From: JAFANK01 sp036741695
Lineage (GTDB): Bacteria; Vulcanimicrobiota; Vulcanimicrobiia; Eremiobacterales; Eremiobacteraceae
Reading direction: 5' to 3'
NCBI GenBank assembly: GCA_036741695.1
Contig: DAINRU010000039.1
Span: 1-18,537 of the forward strand
Length of the DNA: 18,537 nt
In this document: one piece after another, positions 5,753-13,747 of the stretch
Layout of the letters: the number at the start of each line of letters is the position of its first letter
Numbering within the stretch: position 1 is the first letter of the stretch
The notes under the pieces: model-generated
The model's input: only the letters and a program-made list of their open reading frames with translations
What the model was told of the DNA's origin: nothing
The model's database searches: none
Position numbers and translations under genes: made by a program

Positions 5753-7738
5753 TCAAGGCGCGTCTGGCGACAACCCTTTCGACCCTCCTAGAACAGTGCC
5801 GACGTCCGGTGGAACGGGGCGCTCCTCTGGCCCGGCCGGCGCGGCGAGCACGAATTCCACGGCAGACCTGACGCCTCTATCGGGGTCATTTCCAGCTGCC
5901 CGCACTGCAGCCTCGGCCTGAGGAAATGCCGCCCGTGCGTTCCATACCGCGCTGACCGCTTGCGCTCGGACGTCGGCGCTTTGATCTTGATGCATCGCCA
6001 CCATCAGGACTGCGAACGACTGCAGGCTTGGGATCCGGCGCTCGAAGGCAGACGCAGCGGCGACGCGCACGTCTGCTTGCGGGTCTTGGAGAAGGGCGCG
6101 CAGTGCGTCGTCTGCGCCTGGGCTTTCGATGTCACGGAGCGCGGTGGCAACTGCCGCGCGGACGTCGCTGGATGGGTCGCTCGCAAAGGTGAGGATCGCT
6201 TGCAGACTCCCAAGCGCATGAGCATTCCCAAGCGCAAGAAGTTCTGTGCGCCGGGTGTCGTCTTCCCTGGCCGTCAACAGCCGTGCTTGGATGCGCGTGA
6301 CGATGGCGTCCGCTCGTCCATCGTCGACGCCGGCGAGGACGCCGGCGACCGATCCCAGGGCGAGTTGGGCTGAATCCGCTGCGTCTGGCTCGCCGTGATC
6401 CGAGACGAATTCAAGCGCTCGATCCACGCGCGGGATGGGATGGCGTAGGAACCCCATGCCGATCACAAGCGACTCACCCGCGTGCGGCTCTCGCGCGCGC
6501 ACCTCCGCCACCTGCGCAAGCACCGACTGTGCGGGCGGAGTGGCGGCCTGCTGGTACGCGGCGGCAAGGACATCGAAGGGGATGCTATCCGAACGCGCAC
6601 GGCGCAGCACCGGTGCGAAGTCCGCGACCGCGTGCGGGTGGAAATAGAACAGCGCTGCGAATTTCTGCGCGAGGGTCGCGGTGTCGGCGTTCGCCTTGCG
6701 TCTGGTCGTATCGATCAGCCGCTCCGATAGCGATCGCTCGTCATCGGATCCCAACACGTTCGTGAACGCGCTGCGCGCGACGTCTGCATCGGATGGTTCG
6801 ACGTGAAGCCCGGTCGCAGCGGTGGATGCCAGGCGCTGCTGCGCGTAGGCACGCGATGCCGCCACCTTTGTCGGATCCAGCGTGGCCGAAGCCTCAAGCT
6901 CGATCTCCAACGCTGACTGCGAACGAGCGATCAAGGTCGAGCCGTAGTACGTGTTCCGAGCATCGGTCGATACGAGCGAGTCAACCGAGCCGCCAAGACG
7001 CCACATGCCGCGGTCCTCTCCTGCTCCCAAAATATCGGGGCGGTGGAACGGCGATGCCGTCGGAAAGGTCACCGTCAGGTTCGTCGAGCGTGCGAAGTCG
7101 GCGGTCGCCGCACCGAATGGACCGGAGAGCCAGCGGCTCAGCGTGTACGTGCTCATCCTCGAGCCATCGGTGTCGGGCTCCGCGACCATCCACGAACGAC
7201 CGAAGAGCGACGGTGAATCGGGTGCGACGAATTGAATCCTGCCCAGCACCGTCCGCATGAACTGCACTCCCAGCTGGCTTGCGTCGGGGCTGCCGGCCAC
7301 CAACCTGATACGGCCGTCGCTTGCGATGCGTGTCGCGTAGGGAAGCTCGAGGTCGGAACGCAACTGCGCCGCGAGGATCGAGTCCACCGACGAGCCGGCG
7401 ATGTAACGCACTTGCGGATCCACGACGTTCCACACGACCGTGGCACCGGTCGCATCCTGCGCTACGGTCGTCTCGACAAGCGTCCCCGCGACCGCTGTAT
7501 ACACGCGTTGCGGCGGTCTCATCGAACCGTTCGCCGAAAACAAAGCCGCAGGCTGATACACGCCTTCACCACGGTAGACGAACCGGTAGAGCGCCTGGTG
7601 ACCGACCTCCCAACGCGGATGGATCCTCGCGCTGCACGAAAGCATCACAAACGCAGCCGCGCCTGCGATCACAGCGAGAATCGCCAAGCCGGCAATGGCC
7701 AGACGAACGCTACTGCTCAATGCGGTGCTGCGCCACAT
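5753..7738 (-). CDS. Vitellogenin/MTP-like N-domain plus HEAT repeats, membrane-anchored
   Basis: A 661-aa protein with an N-terminal membrane segment (about residues 12-34). A weak lipobox-like LSC at 33-35 follows, so a lipoprotein cannot be excluded. Residues about 43-290 look like the N-terminal beta domain of large lipid transfer proteins: YRFVYRGEGV, a strand AGTLVETTV, LELPYATRIASDGRIRLV, FMRTVLGRIQF, then WMVAEPDTDGSRMSTYTL (183-200), which echoes the E...DG...Y segment of that family. Residues about 300-635 are helical. They include LLALGNAHALGSLQAIL (500-516), close to the family's ALGN signature, and clear HEAT units at about 512-537, 545-568, 575-601 and 611-632. The tail is proline-rich. 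In eukaryotes such proteins bind and transfer lipid; a similar job at the bacterial envelope is inference. The ATG at 7738 overlaps the permease gene by 29 bases. A plain HEAT-repeat scaffold is the alternative. Confidence 0.7.
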   Translation of the reverse strand: MWRSTALSSSVRLAIAGLAILAVIAGAAAFVMLSCSARIHPRWEVGHQALYRFVYRGEGVYQPAALFSANGSMRPPQRVYTAVAGTLVETTVAQDATGATVVWNVVDPQVRYIAGSSVDSILAAQLRSDLELPYATRIASDGRIRLVAGSPDASQLGVQFMRTVLGRIQFVAPDSPSLFGRSWMVAEPDTDGSRMSTYTLSRWLSGPFGAATADFARSTNLTVTFPTASPFHRPDILGAGEDRGMWRLGGSVDSLVSTDARNTYYGSTLIARSQSALEIELEASATLDPTKVAASRAYAQQRLASTAATGLHVEPSDADVARSAFTNVLGSDDERSLSERLIDTTRRKANADTATLAQKFAALFYFHPHAVADFAPVLRRARSDSIPFDVLAAAYQQAATPPAQSVLAQVAEVRAREPHAGESLVIGMGFLRHPIPRVDRALEFVSDHGEPDAADSAQLALGSVAGVLAGVDDGRADAIVTRIQARLLTAREDDTRRTELLALGNAHALGSLQAILTFASDPSSDVRAAVATALRDIESPGADDALRALLQDPQADVRVAAASAFERRIPSLQSFAVLMVAMHQDQSADVRAQAVSAVWNARAAFPQAEAAVRAAGNDPDRGVRSAVEFVLAAPAGPEERPVPPDVGTVLGGSKGLSPDAP

Positions 7739-9269
7739 TGCGGTCGGGTCGTGCGATCGCCTCGTAGACGGCGCCGATACCCACGATAATCGCCATGACG
7801 AGCAGCGTCACCCAGCCGTAATTGAAGATCGCGCGCCCGCTTGTCAGTGCGCTTGGCCAGACGATGTTCAGCAGCATCAGCAGCAAGTACAGGGCGCCGC
7901 CGATCGTGACCGCCATGCCCCACTTACCCAGCGTGAACGTGCCGCTCGGCTTCCAGCCGCGGCGCCGGGCGAGAAACGCTCCGAAGACCGTGAGGAAAAA
8001 GGCGAGGTAGATACCTGAGGTGGCGAACGACACGAGGGCGTAGAGCGCGTTGACGTTTGCCGGGTAATCGAACCACACAATGTGAACGGGTTTGCTCGGG
8101 TTCACGAGCACCAGCAACAAGAAAAGGAACGGAACGATCGTTCCGACGAGTATGGCATTGACTGGTGTATGATGGCGCTTTGAGATCTGCTTGATCTTGC
8201 CGCTGAACGGCAGTGCTCCGTCCCGAGCGAGCGCGAACGCCACGCGAGCTCCGGCTCCCTGAACGGCGGTCCCGCAGCTGAAGAACGCGATGATGACCAT
8301 GACGAGGAAGAAGTCCTGAAGCCACCACGGCAACGTCGAGAGAATGGTGTTGATGCCGCCGGACACGACGCCGCCAATCCCCGACGCCGGCGTCGCAAGC
8401 AGCAAGCCGAGCACCAAGACGAACGATGCGATACCACCGTACAACAGCGCGTTGCTCATCGCCTTGGGGACCTGGCGCTGCGCGTCCACGGTCTCTTCGG
8501 AGATATCGCCGGCCGATTCGAATCCGTAGAAGATGTAGACGTTGGCGAGGACTGCGACGAGCGCTGCACCCGTCCACCAGTCCCCACCGAAGTTCACGCC
8601 CAGCGGATTGCTCGTGGCGAACTCGACCTTCTGCGACGAGAAGACGAACCCCAGACCCTGATGGAAGCCGAATATCGCCAGCGCGATGAAAACGCCGAAC
8701 GTGCCGATCGTCTCCACGTACACGCCGAAGCGCGCCACCTGACCCATGATCTTGGCGCCGACTGAGTTCAAGATCGCCGAGAGAACGATGATGCCGCCGG
8801 CGATGGCGAAGATCGTCACGTGTTTAGCGGGGTCGAGGTGCGTCTTGAACCATATATTTGAGAGCGACGCGACGTACCCCACGGCGCCGGAATCGACCGA
8901 CGCCACCGTCGCAAGCAATGCGAACCCATAGATCCAGCCGATAAACCAGCCATAGCGCGCCCCGACGTTGTATTTACCATATTGATAGAGCGCGCCGGAG
9001 AGCGGATACTCGCTGGAAAGCTCGCCGAAGACCAATGCGACGAGCATCATGAGGCCGACGACGAGCGGGATCGTCCAGATGTAGCGCGGCCCGCCCGTGC
9101 CCAAACCCAACGTATATAAGGAATAGATCCCGACCATTGGGCTCAAGTAGCTGAAGGCCACGGCGAAGTTGTCGAAGAGCGAGAGCACTCTCGACAGTTC
9201 TTGCCGGTAACCGAGTGCGGCGAGACGATCGCCGTCAGGCTGGGCCTTCGTGTCTAGTGCTTCGCCCAC
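7710..9269 (-). CDS. APC-superfamily amino acid permease
   Basis: A 519-aa inner-membrane secondary transporter with about 12 hydrophobic segments, typical in length for the APC superfamily and closest in style to its amino acid/choline or GABA transporter branch. Visible signatures are the N-terminal LGYRQELSRVLSLFDNFA run leading into TM1 with the SPMVGI break, FGELSSEYPLSGALYQYGKY (about 82-100) and, after TM6, GFESAGDISEETVDAQRQVP (249-268), the classic E...EE...P loop. The substrate cannot be told from sequence; amino acids, polyamines or choline-like compounds are candidates. The start is a GTG at 9269 that overlaps the upstream NTF2-like gene by 16 bases, and no better in-frame start is seen. 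Its 3' end overlaps the vitellogenin/MTP-like gene, so the three genes are very likely co-transcribed. Confidence 0.88.
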   Translation of the reverse strand: MGEALDTKAQPDGDRLAALGYRQELSRVLSLFDNFAVAFSYLSPMVGIYSLYTLGLGTGGPRYIWTIPLVVGLMMLVALVFGELSSEYPLSGALYQYGKYNVGARYGWFIGWIYGFALLATVASVDSGAVGYVASLSNIWFKTHLDPAKHVTIFAIAGGIIVLSAILNSVGAKIMGQVARFGVYVETIGTFGVFIALAIFGFHQGLGFVFSSQKVEFATSNPLGVNFGGDWWTGAALVAVLANVYIFYGFESAGDISEETVDAQRQVPKAMSNALLYGGIASFVLVLGLLLATPASGIGGVVSGGINTILSTLPWWLQDFFLVMVIIAFFSCGTAVQGAGARVAFALARDGALPFSGKIKQISKRHHTPVNAILVGTIVPFLFLLLVLVNPSKPVHIVWFDYPANVNALYALVSFATSGIYLAFFLTVFGAFLARRRGWKPSGTFTLGKWGMAVTIGGALYLLLMLLNIVWPSALTSGRAIFNYGWVTLLVMAIIVGIGAVYEAIARPDRNVAQHRIEQ

Positions 9270-9727
9270 GCCCAGCCCGTTATGCGCCAGCCGGCCGCGA
9301 TCTTCTTCAGCGCCACGGTGAGGACCGAGCCAGACTCCGTCATCGGTTTTCCGTGTTGTTTGTACGTGTAGGTCACTGGAGTGACGACGTAGGCACGATC
9401 GCCGGCCACGTCGACATGCCAGGGTGTGCCTAGCGTGACGATCCCGTCGGTGATCCCGTTCTTTTTGGCGTCGGCGTCATAGGCGTTCGACCAATCCACG
9501 CACGCCGTTGGGCCGTGCCACTCGTGTGGCGAGATGTCGTCGATGATTGACGCCGGCGAGGCACACGCCGCGAGCGCCGACTTTGCATCGCCTTTGTTGA
9601 ATCCGTCAATGAATTGATGCACTGTGGCCAGCACGTTGGTCTGCTCGGACGCGACGGCGGATACCGGCACGCACAAGAGGATGAGTCCGGCGGTCAACGC
9701 CAACGGGACGAATCGTCTGAAATCCAT
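9254..9727 (-). CDS. Exported NTF2-like (SnoaL/DUF4440-type) protein
   Basis: A 157-aa protein with a signal peptide (cleavage after AVA, residue 26). The remaining 130 residues fit a cone-shaped NTF2-like fold: helix VLATVHQFIDGFNKGD, a helix with the small-residue segment ALAACASPASIIDD, strands HVDVAGDRAYVVTPVTYTY and GSVLTVALKK, and the terminal GWRITGWAWAK strand that is characteristic of this group. These proteins range from enzymes to ligand-binding domains, so no reaction can be assigned. The ribosome site GGGAGGA lies 4-5 bases before the ATG. The gene opens the tightly packed, overlapping part of the minus-strand run and overlaps the permease gene by 16 bases. Confidence 0.72.
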   Translation of the reverse strand: MDFRRFVPLALTAGLILLCVPVSAVASEQTNVLATVHQFIDGFNKGDAKSALAACASPASIIDDISPHEWHGPTACVDWSNAYDADAKKNGITDGIVTLGTPWHVDVAGDRAYVVTPVTYTYKQHGKPMTESGSVLTVALKKIAAGWRITGWAWAKH

Positions 9728-9892
9728 GCTTCCTCCCTTATGGTACGTAGAATGGTTCGCAAGAACATCGCTTGTCCGTCAGACCTTCAGCGCTTCGTCG
9801 ACCGCCTGATATTCTGCCGACCGGCTAGGCGCGCCTACCGAGCTCAGCCCTAACGATGCTGGACGTCATCGAGTTTCATGCAGCGTTGACGA
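9728..9892. other. Intergenic region with 12-base palindrome
   Basis: A 165-base gap between two minus-strand genes. It probably holds the promoter of the 9727 gene, but I see no convincing -35/-10 pair. TAGGCGCGCCTA at 9826-9837 is a perfect palindrome, extended by CGG/CCG arms with one bulged base. There is no T tract on either side, so it is not an obvious terminator. Confidence 0.3.
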
Positions 9893-10822
9893 TCAGCGAT
9901 CGAACCAACGATACTGTAACGTCAACCCGATGGTGTTGAACTTCGTGCCGACCTGCCCGTTCAGCCATCGCGACCACGCCAATTTTGTTGAGAATCCGTT
10001 CGCGAGCGGCGTGGCGAGCGTCAGCCCGTAGCGCGAATTCGCCAGGACGTCGTGCGTGGCCACACCGTTCACGCTCACCCTGCCGCCGCTATAGTAGGTC
10101 GCGTCTGCCGCCAACCACATACCGGGGCGGAAATTGTAACCACCGTGGACTTGATAACCTGACAGGGGTGTTTCAGCCTGGGTCTTTCCATTGAGGTAGT
10201 CTGTGTTGTCGGTGAACAGCCAGAGACCCGCCGATCCATCGACAAACCATTTTCCCATCGGTTGCTCGGCGCCGACCTCCGGCCTGAACGCCAACCGGTT
10301 CGAACCGATGTTGATGAGGTGCGACGGGTCGTAACTGCCAGTGGGCGCGACGATCACGACGCTCGCACCGACCGTCGTCGTCGGTTTACGCCGTGCGAAC
10401 TGTTTTGGCGTGAGCGCCGGGTTCCCGATGAAATTCCACGCAAAGCGTGCGCTGAGATCGGCGAGCCCCGACCGCGAGACCTCCTCGCTTTGCGTTCCGA
10501 CCAGCCCTGAGAGATCGCCGTGGACGTAGGGCACAATAAACGAGACGCTGGCCATGCGTCCACCAAGAGCAAAGGTGTGTTCGTATCCGAGGTCGCCCGC
10601 ACTGATCAACGCCTGTACGTCGGTGATGGGAAGCGAGAGATCGATCGAAACGCCGCCGGTCGTGCGCGAGTATCCAAGTATCAGAAAGTTCGTGCCGATC
10701 GGGGAGGGCGAGTAGCTGCGCGGCTCCATCTCCTCGGCGCGCGCCAACCCGCTGTTCGACAGGACGGCGATTGATACGAAAAGGATCGCCGATGAGGCGA
10801 TCCGCTGTAGCTGGCTTCGCAC
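9893..10822 (-). CDS. Outer-membrane beta-barrel protein, phenol MetA-degradation type
   Basis: A 309-aa protein with a signal peptide (cleavage after ARA, residue 29) and a mature part made of alternating amphipathic strands that ends in an aromatic strand, LTLQYRWFDR, as outer-membrane barrels do. The mature N-terminus EPRSYSPSPIGTNFLILGYS, then DLSLPITDV, LGYEHTFALGGRMASVSF and VPYVHGDLSG, match the Phenol_MetA_deg / 'transporter' family, which is linked to meta-pathway phenol degradation in some bacteria but has no firm substrate. Here no aromatic catabolic genes are near. The start is a GTG at 10822 with an AGGA just upstream. A 165-base gap separates it from the next gene, so it may be transcribed alone. 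Its presence argues for an outer membrane in this organism. Confidence 0.82.
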   Translation of the reverse strand: MRSQLQRIASSAILFVSIAVLSNSGLARAEEMEPRSYSPSPIGTNFLILGYSRTTGGVSIDLSLPITDVQALISAGDLGYEHTFALGGRMASVSFIVPYVHGDLSGLVGTQSEEVSRSGLADLSARFAWNFIGNPALTPKQFARRKPTTTVGASVVIVAPTGSYDPSHLINIGSNRLAFRPEVGAEQPMGKWFVDGSAGLWLFTDNTDYLNGKTQAETPLSGYQVHGGYNFRPGMWLAADATYYSGGRVSVNGVATHDVLANSRYGLTLATPLANGFSTKLAWSRWLNGQVGTKFNTIGLTLQYRWFDR

Positions 10823-10934
10823 TCCTGGGAGTACCGTCTCGAGACGATCATTACCTACGGGTGTGCACCGCTGCCCAGATCAAGGCGACCCAAGACCTAG
10901 GGTCCGGCGGGCGGGCGGTTGAAGCTTCGACCTA
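10823..10934. promoter_or_regulatory. Divergent promoter region with palindromes
   Basis: A 112-base gap between divergently transcribed genes, so it must hold at least two promoters. CGTCTCGAGACG at 10835-10846 is a perfect 12-base palindrome lying just upstream of the minus-strand GTG, where a repressor could act. A second smaller inverted repeat is GACCC (10887-10891) / GGGTC (10900-10904). No convincing -35/-10 hexamers are visible. Confidence 0.35.
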
Positions 10935-13715
10935 ATGCCGCGCGCGACTGGCGCCAAGTCCAAGTCGAAAAAACCCGTGCCGCTTCCCAGCGGCACGGTC
11001 AGTTTTCTCTTCACCGACATCGAGGGCAGCACGCGACGCTGGGAGTCCCATCGCGCCCAGATGGAACACGCCGTTGCGCGGCATGACAAACTCCTGCGTA
11101 CGGCAAGCGCGAAGCACAGCGGCGTGGTGTTCAAGACCATCGGTGACGCGTTCTGCGTAGCGTTCCGCCGGCCTGAGGACGCTCTCGGCGCCGCGCTTGA
11201 GGCGCAGCGAGCGCTCGGGGAAGAAGATTTCTCAGACGTCGAAGGTTTGCGCGCTCGCATGGCGATCCACACGGGGACCGCAGACGAGCGCGACGGCGAC
11301 TATTTCGGACCGACGGTGAACCGTGTCGCGCGCCTACTGGCGGTCGGCCACGGCGGTCAGGTACTCGTCTCGGGGACGTCCGCAGATTTGCTGCAAGGAT
11401 CGATGCCGGTGCGCACGAGCCTGCGCGATCTCGGGGAGCATCTGCTGCGCGACCTCACCCGGCCCGAGCAGGTGTATCAGCTGGTCTCGCCGGGATTGCC
11501 CGAGATCTTCCCCGCGCTGCGCTCGCTCGGCGCGCTCCCCAACAATCTGCCACGGCAAGCGACGACCTTCATCGGCCGCGACGAAGAGCTCGCTGAGATC
11601 AAGACGCTCGTCCACAAATCGCAGCTCGTGACGCTTGTGGGTACGGGAGGCGTCGGCAAGACCCGGGCGGCCTTGCAAGTGGGTGCGGACTTGCTGGATG
11701 GTTCGGGTGATGGCGTGTGGTTCGTCGACCTCGCGCAGGTCGCCGGACCGTCATATGTCATCCCTGAGATCGCTCGCGTCTTCAGCATCCAACCGCAGGC
11801 CGACCACGACTTTCTCGATGATCTGCGCTTCTATTTGAAGAGCAAGCATCTGCTGCTCATCGTCGATAACTGCGAGCACGTGGTCGCTGAAGCCTCGCGG
11901 GTGATCGCCGAATTGATCAAAACGTGTCCACGTGTCTATGTGCTTGCCACAAGCCGCGAAGGTCTCAACGTGCACGGCGAACATGTCTATCGCATGCCAT
12001 CGCTGTCCGTGCCCGCGGCCACGGAGAAGCCGGACGCGGAGGCGGCCCTGCGCTATGGGGCGGTGGCGCTCTTCGTCGCGCGTGCCTCTGCGCTGGACTC
12101 GCAGTTCACGTTTGGCGACGAGAAGGTCCCGATCGTCGCCGACATATGCCGACGGCTCGACGGCATCGCACTCGCCATCGAGCTCGCGGCGGCGCGGGTG
12201 ACGATTCTTAGCCTCAAGCAGCTGTCGCAGCGCCTTGACGAGCGCTTCCGCCTGCTCACGGGCGGTGACCGCACCGCGCTCCCGCGTCAGCAGACGATGC
12301 GCGCCGCCATCGATTGGAGCTACGAGCTGCTCTCGGAGACGGAACAGACGGTCTTCCGCCGGCTCTCCATCTTCCAGGGCGGATGGACGCTCGAGGCCGC
12401 ATCCACGGTTTGTTCGGATGATTTGCTTGACGAGTTCGCCATCTTCGACACGCTCTCGCTCTTGGTCAACAAGTCCTTGGTGGTGGTGGAGTTCAGCGGC
12501 GAGACGCAGCGTTATCGTCTGCTCGAGTCTCTGCGGCAATACGGCCTGGAGAGGCTCAAGCAGCGCGCCGAGATCGACATCACCGCTCGCCGCCACGCGC
12601 AATACTTCGCGGAGTTCGGCCGGCGCATCGGTGAGAAGTGGCAGACGATGGCAGATGTGATCTGGCTGGCGACCGTCGACGAGGAGATCGACAACATCCG
12701 CGCGGCGATCGGCTGGAGCCTTGAGGAAGGACACGATCCGATGCTGGGCGCGCGGCTGGCAGAGCAGCTATGGGTTTTCTGGTTTGGCCGCAGCCCTCAC
12801 GAGGGCCGGCGCTGGATTGAAGCCGCCCGGGCGGCGGTGGATGCCGCGCCCGACCCTGCCTTGAGCGTTGACGTCGACCTGGCGCTGACGCGCTTGCGTG
12901 TCGGACGTGCGCGGGAAGAGACGCTCATGCTGTGCGAGCGTGCACTCCATGGGGCACGATCGCTTGGGGATGAGCGCAGACTCGCCAGAGCCGTCTTCTA
13001 CTGGGGTGAAACGCTGGTCTTGGAAAATCGATTGGCCGAAGCTGAAGAGGCGTTGACCGAGGCGCTCGAGCACTCGCGGCGCGTCGGCGACCAATATCGC
13101 GCGACGGCCGCTCTCCAGTTGCTCGGCAAGGCGTACTCCCGGATGGGTCGACTCGATGAGGCGCGTAAGCGCTTCAGCGAGGTAATGCGGTACTATGCAT
13201 CGCGTTCGGCAGAACGGAATCACGCGCTGGCCCTCATCGACATGGCGAATCTGGAACGGCTGAGCGGGAGCGAGCAACGCGCGGCTGCGTTGACGCTCGA
13301 GGCGCGAAAGATCGCGCAGATCCTGCGCGATCGCAACCTCGAGATCGTCGCAGAAGCCGCCTCTTGTTGGCACTCATTGCTTTCCGGGCAGTTCGACGCT
13401 GCGCGGGCGACCGCTCGGCGATATCTGACCATCAGCATCGAGGAGCGTTTCGAATTCGGCGTGGTGAGCGCCGTCCAATCGCTCGGTGGCGTTGCCTATC
13501 ACAATGGGGACTTCGAGCGGGCCGCCTTACTCCTCGGATATTCTGAAGCCAATACGTCGCGATTCTTCGCAAAAAACCCATGGGTAGATTTTGACGTCGA
13601 ATCGATCTTGGGGCCGTTGCGCGAGCGGTTCGGAGAGGAGGCGCTTACCGCGCTCTTGGCCGAGGGCGCCACGTTGTCGCCAGAGCGGGTCGTCGAAGAG
13701 GCCCTCAAGGTTTAG
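10935..13715 (+). CDS. Class III adenylate cyclase-STAND ATPase-TPR protein
   Basis: A 926-aa multidomain signalling protein, probably cytoplasmic since no TM segment is seen. The cyclase domain (about 20-185) makes cAMP from ATP. All six canonical residues are present with normal spacing: metal ligands D28 (FTDIEGS) and D71 (IGDAF), adenine-specifying K67 and D122, and transition-state N129 and R133 (VNRVARL). The STAND/NB-ARC-like ATPase (about 205-450) has Walker A GTGGVGKT (236-243), Walker B LLLIVDNCEH (306-315) and an ATSRE sensor segment (338-342). A winged-helix-like segment begins near 465 (LSETEQTVFRRLSIFQGGW), and TPR-type helical repeats fill about 640-900. Such fusions are thought to switch on when the repeats sense a ligand or partner. 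The ribosome site before ATG 10935 is weak. The diiron gene follows 32 bases later, probably in the same transcript. Confidence 0.9.
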   Translation: MPRATGAKSKSKKPVPLPSGTVSFLFTDIEGSTRRWESHRAQMEHAVARHDKLLRTASAKHSGVVFKTIGDAFCVAFRRPEDALGAALEAQRALGEEDFSDVEGLRARMAIHTGTADERDGDYFGPTVNRVARLLAVGHGGQVLVSGTSADLLQGSMPVRTSLRDLGEHLLRDLTRPEQVYQLVSPGLPEIFPALRSLGALPNNLPRQATTFIGRDEELAEIKTLVHKSQLVTLVGTGGVGKTRAALQVGADLLDGSGDGVWFVDLAQVAGPSYVIPEIARVFSIQPQADHDFLDDLRFYLKSKHLLLIVDNCEHVVAEASRVIAELIKTCPRVYVLATSREGLNVHGEHVYRMPSLSVPAATEKPDAEAALRYGAVALFVARASALDSQFTFGDEKVPIVADICRRLDGIALAIELAAARVTILSLKQLSQRLDERFRLLTGGDRTALPRQQTMRAAIDWSYELLSETEQTVFRRLSIFQGGWTLEAASTVCSDDLLDEFAIFDTLSLLVNKSLVVVEFSGETQRYRLLESLRQYGLERLKQRAEIDITARRHAQYFAEFGRRIGEKWQTMADVIWLATVDEEIDNIRAAIGWSLEEGHDPMLGARLAEQLWVFWFGRSPHEGRRWIEAARAAVDAAPDPALSVDVDLALTRLRVGRAREETLMLCERALHGARSLGDERRLARAVFYWGETLVLENRLAEAEEALTEALEHSRRVGDQYRATAALQLLGKAYSRMGRLDEARKRFSEVMRYYASRSAERNHALALIDMANLERLSGSEQRAAALTLEARKIAQILRDRNLEIVAEAASCWHSLLSGQFDAARATARRYLTISIEERFEFGVVSAVQSLGGVAYHNGDFERAALLLGYSEANTSRFFAKNPWVDFDVESILGPLRERFGEEALTALLAEGATLSPERVVEEALKV

Positions 13716-13747
13716 GAATTTCCGCTCGCGCCGCTGAAGGGTGCCTA

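Noticed and set aside
5688..5756. Frameshift or fusion joining the vitellogenin/MTP-like protein to the beta-rich protein
   Set aside because: The beta-rich protein has its own ribosome site, ATG and signal peptide, so two separate genes explain the data better.
7634..7636. Cys35 as a lipoprotein attachment site in the vitellogenin/MTP-like protein
   Set aside because: The preceding VMLS is a poor lipobox and the hydrophobic segment is long, so a plain membrane anchor is at least as likely; kept only as a note.
9826..9837. TAGGCGCGCCTA palindrome as a recombination or attachment site
   Set aside because: There is no duplicate copy, no integrase or transposase nearby, and such GC-rich palindromes are expected at this base composition.
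11751..12734. 327-aa open frame antisense to the cyclase-STAND gene
   Set aside because: It lies wholly within a well-supported gene, is rich in Arg and low-complexity stretches, shows no domain, and is a typical by-product of high GC.
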